From: Psychroserpens jangbogonensis
GTDB lineage: Bacteria; Bacteroidota; Bacteroidia; Flavobacteriales; Flavobacteriaceae
Length of the DNA: 64,000 bases
Reading direction: 5' to 3'
Assembly (NCBI RefSeq): GCF_000797465.1
Contig: NZ_JSWG01000004.1
Location: 186,001-250,000, forward strand
In this document: positions 27,783 through 38,400 of the stretch, piece after piece
Numbering within the stretch: position 1 is the stretch's first letter
Layout: each line of letters opens with the position of its first letter
Notes under the pieces: generated by a model
What the model was told of the DNA's origin: nothing
Seen by the model: the letters and a program-made list of their open reading frames with translations, nothing else
The model's database searches: none
Position numbers and translations under genes: made by a program

Positions 27783-28373
27783 ATGAAAACACATATAAAA
27801 CAAACCACTTTTTTATTAGTTGCACTCTTAGTTTTGTCTTGTTTTAAAGACGATAATTCTACATCGAAAACAAAAAGCAGCAGCATAGATATTAAACATC
27901 TAACGACAACTGCTTCAGTATCAATTGATACAATAATAATTTTTTCTCAACGAGAAATCCTGCAAACTATTTTAGATGCAAATCCAAATAGTACTTTAGA
28001 CTGGAATTTAGCGATGACAAAAAATTTAGGAGATCTAACTGGAGTAACAACAAATACTGAAGGTCATATAATAGAACTAGACTTAAATAAAAAAGGATTG
28101 TCTGTATTACCAGTAGAAATCGGACAATTAACAAGCTTGACTAAGCTATCTGCAGTAGCTAATTCACTCAATGAATTACCAATAGAAACGTGGAATCTAA
28201 TTAATTTAAGACATCTTAATCTAAGCTCCAATCAACTTAATACAATTCCTATTGGAATAAAGCACCTGATCAATTTGAAATTCTTAAATCTAAACTATAA
28301 CGGAATGGCTGCTATACCACAAGAAATCGATTTGTTAACAAACTTAGAAGAGATTGGATTATTTGAAGAATGA
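27783..28373 (+). CDS. leucine-rich-repeat lipoprotein
   Basis: 196 residues from the ATG at 27783. The lipoprotein signal MKTHIKQTTFLLVALLVLSC puts the lipobox Cys at residue 20. Residues 55-90 (EILQTILDANPNSTLDWNLA) resemble the capping segment seen in Bacteroidota LRR surface proteins, and from about 105 on there are four to five repeats of the type LxxLxLxxNxLxxLPxxIxxL. LRR surface proteins usually mediate protein binding; the partner is unknown. An in-frame TTG at 27723 would add 20 residues before the signal sequence and is unlikely. The gene is flanked by direct repeats derived from queG, which suggests later arrival at this site. Confidence 0.82.
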   Translation: MKTHIKQTTFLLVALLVLSCFKDDNSTSKTKSSSIDIKHLTTTASVSIDTIIIFSQREILQTILDANPNSTLDWNLAMTKNLGDLTGVTTNTEGHIIELDLNKKGLSVLPVEIGQLTSLTKLSAVANSLNELPIETWNLINLRHLNLSSNQLNTIPIGIKHLINLKFLNLNYNGMAAIPQEIDLLTNLEEIGLFEE

Positions 28374-28456
28374 AGTTAATTGAATTCCTATAGATAAAAC
28401 AAACAATAATTGTATAATCGGATTTCAAAGCGAAAGAAAATTCTAAACCAAGATAA

Positions 28457-28528
28457 TTAAATAGCCTTAACTTTACGCTGTGGATAATAAACAGCAATAC
28501 ACACAATTTATAAAATCTGAAGCCAAAC
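28457..28528 (+). repeat. right direct repeat: queG promoter region and first codons
   Basis: Intact counterpart of the degenerate copy at 27629-27696. The two copies are about 830 bases apart and enclose the LRR lipoprotein gene. Confidence 0.7.
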
Positions 28529-29403
28529 GCTTAGGCTTTATATCTTGTGGTATTAGTAAAGCTGAGTTTTTAGAGCAAGAAGCGCCAAGACTTGAAAAAT
28601 GGTTAAAATCTAATGCTCATGGTGAAATGCGTTATATGGAAAACCACTTCGATAAGCGTTTAGATCCTACTAAACTTGTTGAAGGCTCCAAAAGTGTTGT
28701 ATCGCTATTACTAAATTATTATCCTTCAGAAATTCAAAATACTGAAAGTTATAAACTGTCGAAGTATGCATACGGAACCGATTATCACTTTGTTATAAAG
28801 GATAAATTGAAACAGTTATTACATGCTATTCAAGATGAAATAGGAGATGTTCAAGGTCGTGCATTTGTTGATTCGGCTCCAGTTTTGGATAAAGCTTGGG
28901 CAGCAAAATCAGGATTAGGATGGATAGGAAAACATAGTAACTTACTCACGCAACAAGTCGGATCTTTTTATTTTATTGCCGAATTGATTATTGATTTAGA
29001 CTTAGAATATGATCATGCTGTGACAGATCACTGCGGAACTTGCACAGCTTGCATTGACGCATGCCCAACAGAAGCAATTACTGAACCTTATGTGGTCGAT
29101 GGAAGTAAGTGCATTTCTTATTTTACAATTGAATTAAAAGAAAACATTCCTTCTGACTTTAAAGGTCAATTTGATGATTGGATGTTTGGTTGTGATATAT
29201 GTCAGGATGTTTGTCCGTGGAATCGTTTTTCGAAAACACATAGCGAACCGTTATTTAATCCGCATCCAGAGTTATTATCGATGTCTAAAAACGATTGGGA
29301 AGAGATTACAAAAGAGACATTCAATAAAGTTTTTAAAAAGTCTGCAGTAAAACGTACAAAGTTTGAAGGGTTACAGAGAAATATAACATTCTTGAAAGAA
29401 TAA
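28480..29403 (+). CDS. queG: epoxyqueuosine reductase QueG
   Basis: 307 residues. QueG is a cobalamin- and Fe-S-dependent enzyme that makes the last step to queuosine in tRNA. Two [4Fe-4S] motifs are visible: [12 protein letters not shown] (near 187-198) and [12 protein letters not shown] (near 239-250). The segment [28 protein letters not shown] is the family's B12-site region. The start is GTG at 28480, five bases after a TAACTTTA box at 28468-28475, so the message may be leaderless. A degenerate copy of this 5' end lies 830 bases upstream. Confidence 0.94.
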   Translation: MDNKQQYTQFIKSEAKRLGFISCGISKAEFLEQEAPRLEKWLKSNAHGEMRYMENHFDKRLDPTKLVEGSKSVVSLLLNYYPSEIQNTESYKLSKYAYGTDYHFVIKDKLKQLLHAIQDEIGDVQGRAFVDSAPVLDKAWAAKSGLGWIGKHSNLLTQQVGSFYFIAELIIDLDLEYDHAVTDHCGTCTACIDACPTEAITEPYVVDGSKCISYFTIELKENIPSDFKGQFDDWMFGCDICQDVCPWNRFSKTHSEPLFNPHPELLSMSKNDWEEITKETFNKVFKKSAVKRTKFEGLQRNITFLKE

Positions 29404-29455
29404 TAGATTCAAAGAAAACAGTATTCTTCAAAACATAGGTTTCTCATAAAACCTT

Positions 29456-29463
29456 TACATTTG
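29456..29463 (+). promoter_or_regulatory. -7 box of maeB
   Basis: TACATTTG fits TAnnTTTG, 37 nt before the maeB ATG. No clear -33 box is seen. Confidence 0.45.
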
Positions 29464-29500
29464 TAGTTCAATTTACATTCAGGTAGTAATTTACAATTTC

Positions 29501-31795
29501 ATGAGCAAACAAAGTAAAAGAAGAGAAGCCTTAATATATCACGCAAAACCAAAACCAGGAAAGATAGAAGTCATTCCTACGAAAAAATATGCGACGCAAC
29601 GTGATTTGTCTTTAGCATATTCTCCAGGTGTTGCTGAGCCTTGTTTAGAAATTGAAAAGGACAAAAACAATGCTTATAAATATACAGCTAAAGGAAACTT
29701 AGTAGCTGTAATTTCTAATGGAACAGCTGTTTTAGGTCTTGGTAATATTGGTCCAGAAGCCTCAAAACCAGTTATGGAAGGTAAAGGCTTACTATTTAAA
29801 ATTTTTGCTGATATCGATGTGTTTGATATAGAAGTTGATACTGAAAATGTTGAAGAGTTCATTCAAACTGTGAAAAATATAGCTCCTACATTTGGAGGAA
29901 TTAATTTAGAAGATATTAAAGCTCCTGAAGCTTTTGAAATTGAAAAACGATTAAAAGAAGAACTGGATATTCCAGTAATGCATGATGACCAACATGGTAC
30001 TGCAATTATTTCTGCTGCTGCACTTATTAATGCATTAGAAATAGCTGATAAAAAAATTGATGAGGTACAAATTGTAATCAGTGGTGCTGGAGCAGCAGCC
30101 ATTTCGTGTTCGAGGTTATATCAAGCTTGTGGAGCTAAACGAGAGAATATGGTAATGCTAGACAGTAAGGGCGTTATTAGAGACGATCGTGAAGAGTTGT
30201 CGTCTCAAAAAGCTGAGTTTGCAACACACCGAAAAATAGATACACTTGATGAAGCCATGAAAAATGCTGATGTATTTATTGGGTTATCTAAGGCAGACAT
30301 TGTCAAGCCAAACATGCTTTTGGTCATGGCTGCAGATCCAATTGTATTTGCGATGGCTAATCCAAATCCAGAAATTGAGTATAAACTTGCTGTTGACACA
30401 CGTGACGATATTATTATGGCCACAGGTCGAAGTGATCATCCTAATCAGGTGAATAATGTTCTTGGGTTTCCGTTCATTTTTAGAGGAGCTTTAGATGTTA
30501 GAGCAACAAAAATAAATGAAGCTATGAAAATGGCCGCTGTAAAAGCATTAGCCGACTTAGCTAAAGAACCAGTACCAGAACAAGTAAATATAGCGTATGC
30601 CGAAACCAGATTAACTTTTGGTAAAGATTATATCATTCCGAAACCTTTTGATCCAAGACTTATTGCGACTGTGCCTCCAGCTGTTGCCAAAGCGGCAATG
30701 GAAAGTGGTGTAAGTAAGGAGCCAATTGAAGATTGGGAAAAGTATGAAGAGGAATTATTACAACGTTTAGGTTCAGATAATAAGATTGTACGTTTACTAC
30801 ATAATCGTGCTAAATTAAATCCAAAACGTGTCGTTTTTGCAGAAGCAGATCAGCTTGATGTTTTAAAAGCAGCTCAGTTTGCTTATGATGAAGGTATTGC
30901 TATTCCTATTTTATTAGGTCGAAAAGAAGTCATCTTAGAACTCATGGAAGAGATTGAGTTTGAAGCTGAGGTTGAGATTATTGATCCAAAATCTGATGAA
31001 GAAATGGAGCGTAAAAACAAATACGCTGAAGTCTATTGGAAAAACAGAAAACGTAATGGCGTTACTTTGTTTTATGCTGAAAAAATCATGCGTGAGCGTA
31101 ATTATTTTGCAGCTATGATGATTAATGAAGGTGATGCAGATGCACTAATTACAGGTTTTTCAAGAAGTTATCCTTCTGTTGTGAAACCTATGTTAGAACT
31201 TATTGGTTTGGCGCCTGGAGCAACTCGAATTGCTACTACAAATGTGATGATGACCAAACGTGGACCAATGTTTTTGAGTGATACGTCTATTAATATTAAT
31301 CCTTCAGCCAACGATTTAACGCGAATAGCACAAATGACAGCAAAGGTTGTTCGTATGTTTGGTATGGAACCTGTTATGGCCATGACCTCTTATTCAAACT
31401 TTGGGTCATCAAAGAATCAAACGGCAACTAAAGTTCGCGAAGCAGTAGAATATTTACACAATCGTCATCCAAGCTTATTGGTAGATGGAGAACTACAAAC
31501 TGATTTTGCTTTGAATAGTGAAATGCTTCAAGATATTTTTCCGTTTTCTAAATTGGCTGGAAAAAAAGTGAATACACTTATTTTTCCTAATCTAGAGTCC
31601 GCAAATATTACATATAAACTCTTAAAAGAGTTGAATAAAGCAGATTCAATTGGGCCAATAATGATGGGAATGCGTAAACCTGTTCACATCCTTCAATTAG
31701 ATGCCAGCGTTGATGAAATTGTTAATATGACAGCTATTGCAGTTATTGATGCACAGCAAAAGGGGAAAATTGTACAAGAACGCCTTAAACATTAG
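29501..31795 (+). CDS. maeB: NADP-dependent malic enzyme with phosphotransacetylase-like domain
   Basis: 764 residues, the usual size of MaeB. The first 430 residues are the malic enzyme part, decarboxylating malate to pyruvate with NADP+: [41 protein letters not shown] and the dinucleotide-binding [16 protein letters not shown]. Residues of about 440-764 are a phosphotransacetylase-like domain ([32 protein letters not shown]), thought to be regulatory through acetyl-CoA rather than catalytic. It has its own -7 box and is followed by ruvA. Confidence 0.95.
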   Translation: MSKQSKRREALIYHAKPKPGKIEVIPTKKYATQRDLSLAYSPGVAEPCLEIEKDKNNAYKYTAKGNLVAVISNGTAVLGLGNIGPEASKPVMEGKGLLFKIFADIDVFDIEVDTENVEEFIQTVKNIAPTFGGINLEDIKAPEAFEIEKRLKEELDIPVMHDDQHGTAIISAAALINALEIADKKIDEVQIVISGAGAAAISCSRLYQACGAKRENMVMLDSKGVIRDDREELSSQKAEFATHRKIDTLDEAMKNADVFIGLSKADIVKPNMLLVMAADPIVFAMANPNPEIEYKLAVDTRDDIIMATGRSDHPNQVNNVLGFPFIFRGALDVRATKINEAMKMAAVKALADLAKEPVPEQVNIAYAETRLTFGKDYIIPKPFDPRLIATVPPAVAKAAMESGVSKEPIEDWEKYEEELLQRLGSDNKIVRLLHNRAKLNPKRVVFAEADQLDVLKAAQFAYDEGIAIPILLGRKEVILELMEEIEFEAEVEIIDPKSDEEMERKNKYAEVYWKNRKRNGVTLFYAEKIMRERNYFAAMMINEGDADALITGFSRSYPSVVKPMLELIGLAPGATRIATTNVMMTKRGPMFLSDTSININPSANDLTRIAQMTAKVVRMFGMEPVMAMTSYSNFGSSKNQTATKVREAVEYLHNRHPSLLVDGELQTDFALNSEMLQDIFPFSKLAGKKVNTLIFPNLESANITYKLLKELNKADSIGPIMMGMRKPVHILQLDASVDEIVNMTAIAVIDAQQKGKIVQERLKH

Positions 31796-31807
31796 CAAAT
31801 ATCCACC

Positions 31808-31837
31808 TTTGAAATGTAAATAATTTTATTACATTTG
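31808..31837 (+). promoter_or_regulatory. promoter of ruvA-sprA
   Basis: TTTG (31808-31811) and TACATTTG (31830-31837) are separated by 18 bases. The predicted start is near 31844, about 16 nt before the ruvA ATG. It may also drive sprA, which begins 2 bases after ruvA. Confidence 0.65.
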
Positions 31838-31859
31838 AGTTTTTAACCTAAGCTAATAA

Positions 31860-32441
31860 ATGATTACGCATATTCAGGGGAAATTAGTAGAGAAGAACCC
31901 AACAGATGTTGTTATAGATTGCAATGGTATTGGTTATTTATTGAACATATCATTACATACCTACTCACAAATTCCCGACCAAGAAAATCTAAAATTGTAT
32001 GCGTATTTAATTGTACGTGAAGACTCACATACGCTATATGGCTTTTCTTCTGTTTCTGAACGTGAAATTTTTAAACTTCTATTATCTGTAAGTGGTATTG
32101 GAGCGAGTACAGCAAGAACAATGTTGTCTTCACTAACACCACAACAAGTAAAAGAAGGAATTGCTCTTGGAGATGTAGCTTTAATTCAATCCATAAAAGG
32201 AATTGGTGCTAAAACTGCAGCAAGAGTAATTTTAGATTTAAAAGATAAGGTTTTGAAGGTTTATGATATTGATGAAGTTTCTGTTAATAGAAACAATACT
32301 AGTAAAGAAGAAGCGTTATCAGCTTTAGAAGTTCTTGGATTTGCTAAAAAACAATCCGAACGTATTTTAGACAAATTATTGTCTCAACAACCAGATTCCA
32401 ATGTAGAAACCCTGATAAAGGACGCATTAAAAAATTTATAA
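31860..32441 (+). CDS. ruvA: Holliday junction branch migration protein RuvA
   Basis: 193 residues. RuvA binds the Holliday junction as a tetramer and loads RuvB. The N-terminal OB domain starts MITHIQGKLVEKNPTDVVID. The two helix-hairpin-helix motifs are LLSVSGIGASTARTML and IQSIKGIGAKTAARVIL. The C-terminal RuvB-binding domain has EALSALEVLGFAKKQ. The gene is immediately upstream of sprA, an order seen in other flavobacteria. Confidence 0.95.
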   Translation: MITHIQGKLVEKNPTDVVIDCNGIGYLLNISLHTYSQIPDQENLKLYAYLIVREDSHTLYGFSSVSEREIFKLLLSVSGIGASTARTMLSSLTPQQVKEGIALGDVALIQSIKGIGAKTAARVILDLKDKVLKVYDIDEVSVNRNNTSKEEALSALEVLGFAKKQSERILDKLLSQQPDSNVETLIKDALKNL

Positions 32442-32443
32442 AT

Positions 32444-35400
32444 TTGAATAGAACAACTAACTATACCTTGCTTAATTCTTTACAACGTTTTATCTTGATT
32501 CCAATTTTGGTATTGGTTAGCAGTTCTGCTTTTTCTCAGCAAACACCAACACCTCAAGACACAACAACTACTGTTAAAACTGGCTTTGCATTAGGTAATT
32601 TGAATATGCCTAATCCACAAAGTATTGTTTCAAAATACACATACGATCCTCTTACAGATCGTTATATTTATACGGAAACGGTTGGTAAATTCAACATTAA
32701 TTATCCAATTATACTTACTCCTGCTGAGTACCAAAAATTAGTGTTACTAGAGCAACAACAATCTTATTATAAACAAAAAATTGATGCTGCAGAAGGTAAA
32801 AAAGAAGGTTCAGAAGATGAACAAAAAAATCTTTTACCAGAGTTTTATGTTAATTCAGGATTTTTCGAAACCATTTTTGGAGGTAATACTATTGAAGTGA
32901 TTCCTCAAGGATCTGTTGAAATGGATTTAGGTATTTTATTTACAAAACAAGATAACCCAACTTTTTCACCAAGAAACCGTAGTAATTTTACATTTGATTT
33001 CGATCAACGTATTAGTTTGAGTTTATTAGGTAAAGTAGGAACGAGATTACAAGTAACCGCCAATTATGATACTGAATCTACATTTGATTTTCAAAACTTA
33101 GTTAAGCTAGAATACACGCCAACTGAAGACGATATTGTTAGAAAGATTGAAGTCGGTAATGTAGCAATGCCACTAAATAGTTCATTAATTACAGGAGCTC
33201 AAAGTCTTTTTGGTGTAAAAACTCAATTGCAATTTGGTAAAACAAGAGTTACAGCTATTTTTTCTGAACAACGTTCGCAATCACAATCTGTAGTAGCTCA
33301 AGGAGGAGGAACATTAGAAGAGTTTGAGTTTTTCGCAAGAGATTATGACGAGAACAGACACTTCTTTTTATCACAATATTTTAGAAATAACTACGATGAA
33401 GCAATGCTTCGTTATCCTTTCATTAATAATAATATTCAGATTACTAGAGTTGAGATTTGGGTAACAAACAGAAGTAACCAAACCAATAACGTAAGAAATG
33501 TTGCAGCCTTCCAAGATTTAGGGGAATCAGAAGTTATAGGTTTAAACAGTCCACCACCAGGATTTGTTAACGTAGGTGCTAATGAGCCACCGGATAATGG
33601 CAATAATGATTTCGATCCAACTAATATTGGAGGACCAGGATCTTTATTATCTCCTTTAGTGAGAGATATTACAACTGTTGAGCAAGGTATTCTTGTTCCA
33701 GCCAACGAAGGTTTTGATTTTGGTAAATTAGAAAATGCTAGAAAATTACAGCAAGGGTCTGATTATCAATTACAACAACAATTAGGTTATATTTCACTTA
33801 ATCAAAGACTATTAAATGATGAAATCCTAGCGGTTGCATTTCAATATACTATTGGAGGAGAAGTGTATCAAGTTGGTGAATTTGCAAATGATGGAGTCAA
33901 TTCTACATCTACTAGTAATGATGATGATCAAGATGGAATTCCTAATGAGGCAGATGTAGATGTTAATGGAGATGGTTCTCCAGACAATGGGTCTGATACA
34001 GATGGAGATGGAATTAATGATAATTCGGATGCAGATGTAGATGGAGATGGAACTATTGATAATGGTACAGATTTCGATGGAGATGGAATTAATGATAACT
34101 CTATAGTAGCAGACGGGTCTACACAAAGTTTAATTGTTAAGATGCTTAAGAGTCCAATAACAAGTGTGGATCAACCTATTTGGGACTTAATGATGAAAAA
34201 CATCTATGACACAGGTGCGTTTCAGTTGGAAAAAGAAGATTTTAAGCTTAACATCTTCTATACTGAAGCTTCGCCATTAAACTATATTTCTCCAGTTGTT
34301 TTACCAGATGGAACGACAGTTCCTTTTCCAGTCTTTGATAATAATTCGCCTTTTGACAACTCTGATGATGGTGAGATTATAGATACGCCTTTAATTCGTT
34401 TATTTCATTTAGACAGGTTAAATTTTAATAATGATCCACAAGCTGGTGGTGATGGTTTCTTTGATTTTGTTGAAGGAATGACAGTGCTCACTCAAAACGG
34501 AAAAATCATCTTTACTAAAGTAGAGCCATTTGGTCGTTACCTTTTTGATGTACTTGATAATGATGGTGACCCAAATAACAATGATGCAGATTATGAGCAG
34601 GATTCTTATACCAACCTTAACCAAGAAAAGTACGTTTACGATATTCTTTATAAGGAAACTAAAACGGCTGCATTAGATGAAGCAGAAAAGAATAAGTTTC
34701 AATTAAAAGGACGTTATAAATCTTCGGGAGGTGATGGTATTCCATTGGGAGCTTTTAATGTTCCAAGAGGTTCTGTTGTTGTTACTGCAGGTGGTCGTAC
34801 TTTAGTTGAAGGTGTAGATTATACTGTAAACTATCAAATTGGTCGTGTTCAAATATTGGATGAAGCCTTAAAAGCATCAAATATTCCTATAAACGTTTCC
34901 GTAGAAAACAATGCAGTTTTTGGGCAACAAACAAGACGATTTACAGGAGTGAATGTAGAACACCAATTTAATGAAAACTTTGTTTTAGGTGCCACGATTT
35001 TAAATCTTAATGAAAGACCTATTACACAAAAAGCAAATTATAATACGGAACCAATTAACAATACAATTTTTGGTTTTAATGGTAATTACTCAACAGAGGT
35101 ACCATTTTTCACACGATTAGTTAATAAGCTTCCCAATGTCGATACAGACGTACCTTCTAATTTATCTGTTAGAGGTGAATTTGCATATTTGGCTCCAGGT
35201 GCTCCAAAAGGTACAGACTTTAATAATGAGGCAACAGCTTATGTTGATGATTTTGAAGGCACACAAGGTGCAATAGATTTATTATCACCTCAATCTTGGT
35301 TTTTATCTAGTAGACCTAGACAATTAGGAAAAATGTATCCTGGGTTCAATTCTGAAGATGAAAACGGAATACAAAACGGGTTTGATAGAGCAATACTAAA

Positions 35401-38400
35401 CTGGTATACGATTGACCCAATTTTTTATAGTAATCAAAGACCAGGTGAAATAACAGATGATGACGTTTCGAATTTGTATACGAGACGAATATTTATAGAT
35501 GAAGTATTCCCTGAAATTGACGTTGCTCAAGGTCAGCAAACCATAATAAATTCTTTAGACTTAGCATACTATCCAACAGAAAGAGGACCTTATAATTTTG
35601 ATCCAGATGCGACAACTGGTGTAATAGATGCAGATGATAGTTGGGCTGGTATTACAAGACAAATTACATCTACAGATTTTGAACAAGCCAATGTAGAATA
35701 TATTGATTTTTGGGTTCAAGATCCTTTCTTAGATGATGCTGTTCCTGAAGCAGCTCAAGGAGGGAAACTTTTTATAAATCTTGGAAACATCTCTGAAGAT
35801 GTATTAAAAGATGGTAAAAAACAATATGAAAACGGACTTCCAGAAAACGGTAATATTAGCGATTTAATACCTACAAGTTATAACACAGTAGTACCAAGAA
35901 ATCAATCTTTGATTTATACATTTTCTACAGCTGGAGAGGAACGTGATAACCAAGATGTTGGTTATGATGGTTATGACGATAATGAAGAAGCAACTCTCAT
36001 TCCTAATGGAGCGGCCTTTGGCCCAGATCCATCAAATGACAACTATAGATACTACTTAAATACAGATGGAGACATCTTCGAACGTTATAAGCGTTACAAT
36101 GGTCAACAAGGAAATACTCCAGATGATTTTTCAGACACGAATAGAGGATCAACGGCACAGCCTGATGTAGAAGATATCAATAGAGATAATACGATGAATA
36201 CGATTGACAGCTATTTTCAATATGAAATAGATATCAACCCAACTGATTTGACACTTGCTAATCCGCAAATTAATGATATAAAAAACAGAACCGTAACGCT
36301 TCCAAATGGAGATGAAAAAGATGTAACATGGTATCAATTTAGAATACCAATTTCTGATCCTACTGAAGCTATTGGAGGAATTTCAGATATTAGATCAATA
36401 CGTTTTGTGAGAATGTTTGTAAACGGATTTCAACAACCAAGAGTATTGCGTTTTGCAACACTAGATTTAGTAAGAAGTGATTGGAGAAGATATACATTAA
36501 CATTAGATGATGAACCAAATAACGATGGAGACAGTACAGATCTTAATGTTGGAGTTGTAGGTCTTCAGGAAAATGATGGTAATTACGTACTTCCTCCAGG
36601 AGTAGAACTTGAACAATTAAATAACAATAATAATATCATCAGACAGAATGAGCAATCCTTACAAGTTGAGGTTTGTGAATTAGAACCTAAAGATTCTAGA
36701 GGTGTATTTAAAAATATTAATGTAGACATGCGTCAGTACAATAAGCTACGTATGTTCATTCACGCTGAAGAAGGTGATACAGGTAGTTTAGTTGATGGAG
36801 ATATGATTGGTTTTATTCGAATGGGTAATGACTTTACTCAAAATTATTACCAAATAGAAGTGCCTTTACAAGTATCATCAGGTATGACTTCTGCAGAGAA
36901 TATTTGGCCAGAAGTTAATGAAATCAATATTGAACTTAGTGTGCTTGAGCAGATAAAGTCCTTGGGTATTACCAATGGTACTTTAGCAAACGAAGACCCA
37001 ACATTTTATGATTTAGAAGAAGACGGTAACCTGACTGAAGTAGGAGAATTTGACACACATACTATTGGACAACAAAGGGTTTCTATTAAAGGTAATCCAA
37101 ACTTTGGAGATGTAAGAGTATTGATGGTAGGACTTAAAAATCCGGATAATAATGGTATGAATGTTTGTGGAGAAGCATGGTTCAATGAACTACGTTTAGC
37201 AGATTTAGATAATGAAGGTGGTTGGGCAGCAGTGGCAGCTGTTGATGCTAATTTTGCAGACTTTGCAGATATTAGTGCAACGGGAAGAAGAAGCACAATA
37301 GGATTTGGTTCTGTCGAACAACGTCCTAATGAACGAAGCAGAGAAGATGTTCAACAATTCGATATTGTTACCAATATGAACTTAGGGCAATTGTTACCTA
37401 AAAAATGGGGTGTGCAAATTCCGTTTAACTATGGTATTGGTGAAGAAATTATAACACCAGAATATGACGAATTCTATCGAGACATAAAATTAGAAACTCA
37501 ATTAGAAAACACTAATAATAAGGATTCGATTCTAAATGTCAACGAGAGCTATACCAAACGACAGAGTATTAATTTCATTGGAGTCAGAAAAAATAGAACT
37601 ACAGATAAAAAACCTCGTTTTTATGATGTTGAAAATTTAACCTTTAACTATTCATATAACAAAACCGAGCATAGAGATTTTGAAATTGAAAATTCTTTAG
37701 ATCAAAATATAAGAACTGGAGTTAATTACAACTATAGTTTCGAACCAATGAATATCGAACCATTTAAAAAGAATGATTCGTTATTTAGAAATAAATATTG
37801 GAAAATACTTAAAGATTTCAACTTCAATCCAATTCCAACGAGTTTCTCTGTAAATACTGATATTATCAGACAGTTTAATAAACAGAAGTTTAGAGAAGTA
37901 GATTTAACAGGTGACAATATTGGTTTAGAAGAACTTTATAGAAGAGATTATAAGTTCAACCTTCAATATGTTATAAACTATAATCTTACTAGAGCATTGA
38001 GTCTTAATTTTACGGCATCAAATTCAAATATTGTCCGTAATTATTTTGTCAATGATGCTATAAATGGTAGGCAAGATCCTGACTTAGACGTTTGGGATGG
38101 TTTCTTTGATTTAGGAGATCCAAATATCCAAAATCAACAGTTACAAATTAATTATGAAATTCCCTTGTATAAAATTCCAACACTTAGTTTCTTAAGAGCT
38201 ACATATTCATATACAGGAGATTTTCAGTGGCAAAAAGGATCAGATTTAAATCAAAATCTACAAATTAGAGATCCTGATGATCCAAATGTTATTAATACCT
38301 TTAATTTAGGTAATTCCATTCAAAATGCTAATACGCATAATATAAATTCTACTTTGAATATGGAGAATCTTTACAAGTATGTGGGACTTGTGAAAAAACC

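Noticed and set aside
33827-34126. 99-codon minus-strand frame rich in Ile/Ser over the Asp-rich SprA repeat
   Set aside because: It is the antisense of the repetitive GATGGAGATGGAATT units; no known domain, low complexity, no start signal.
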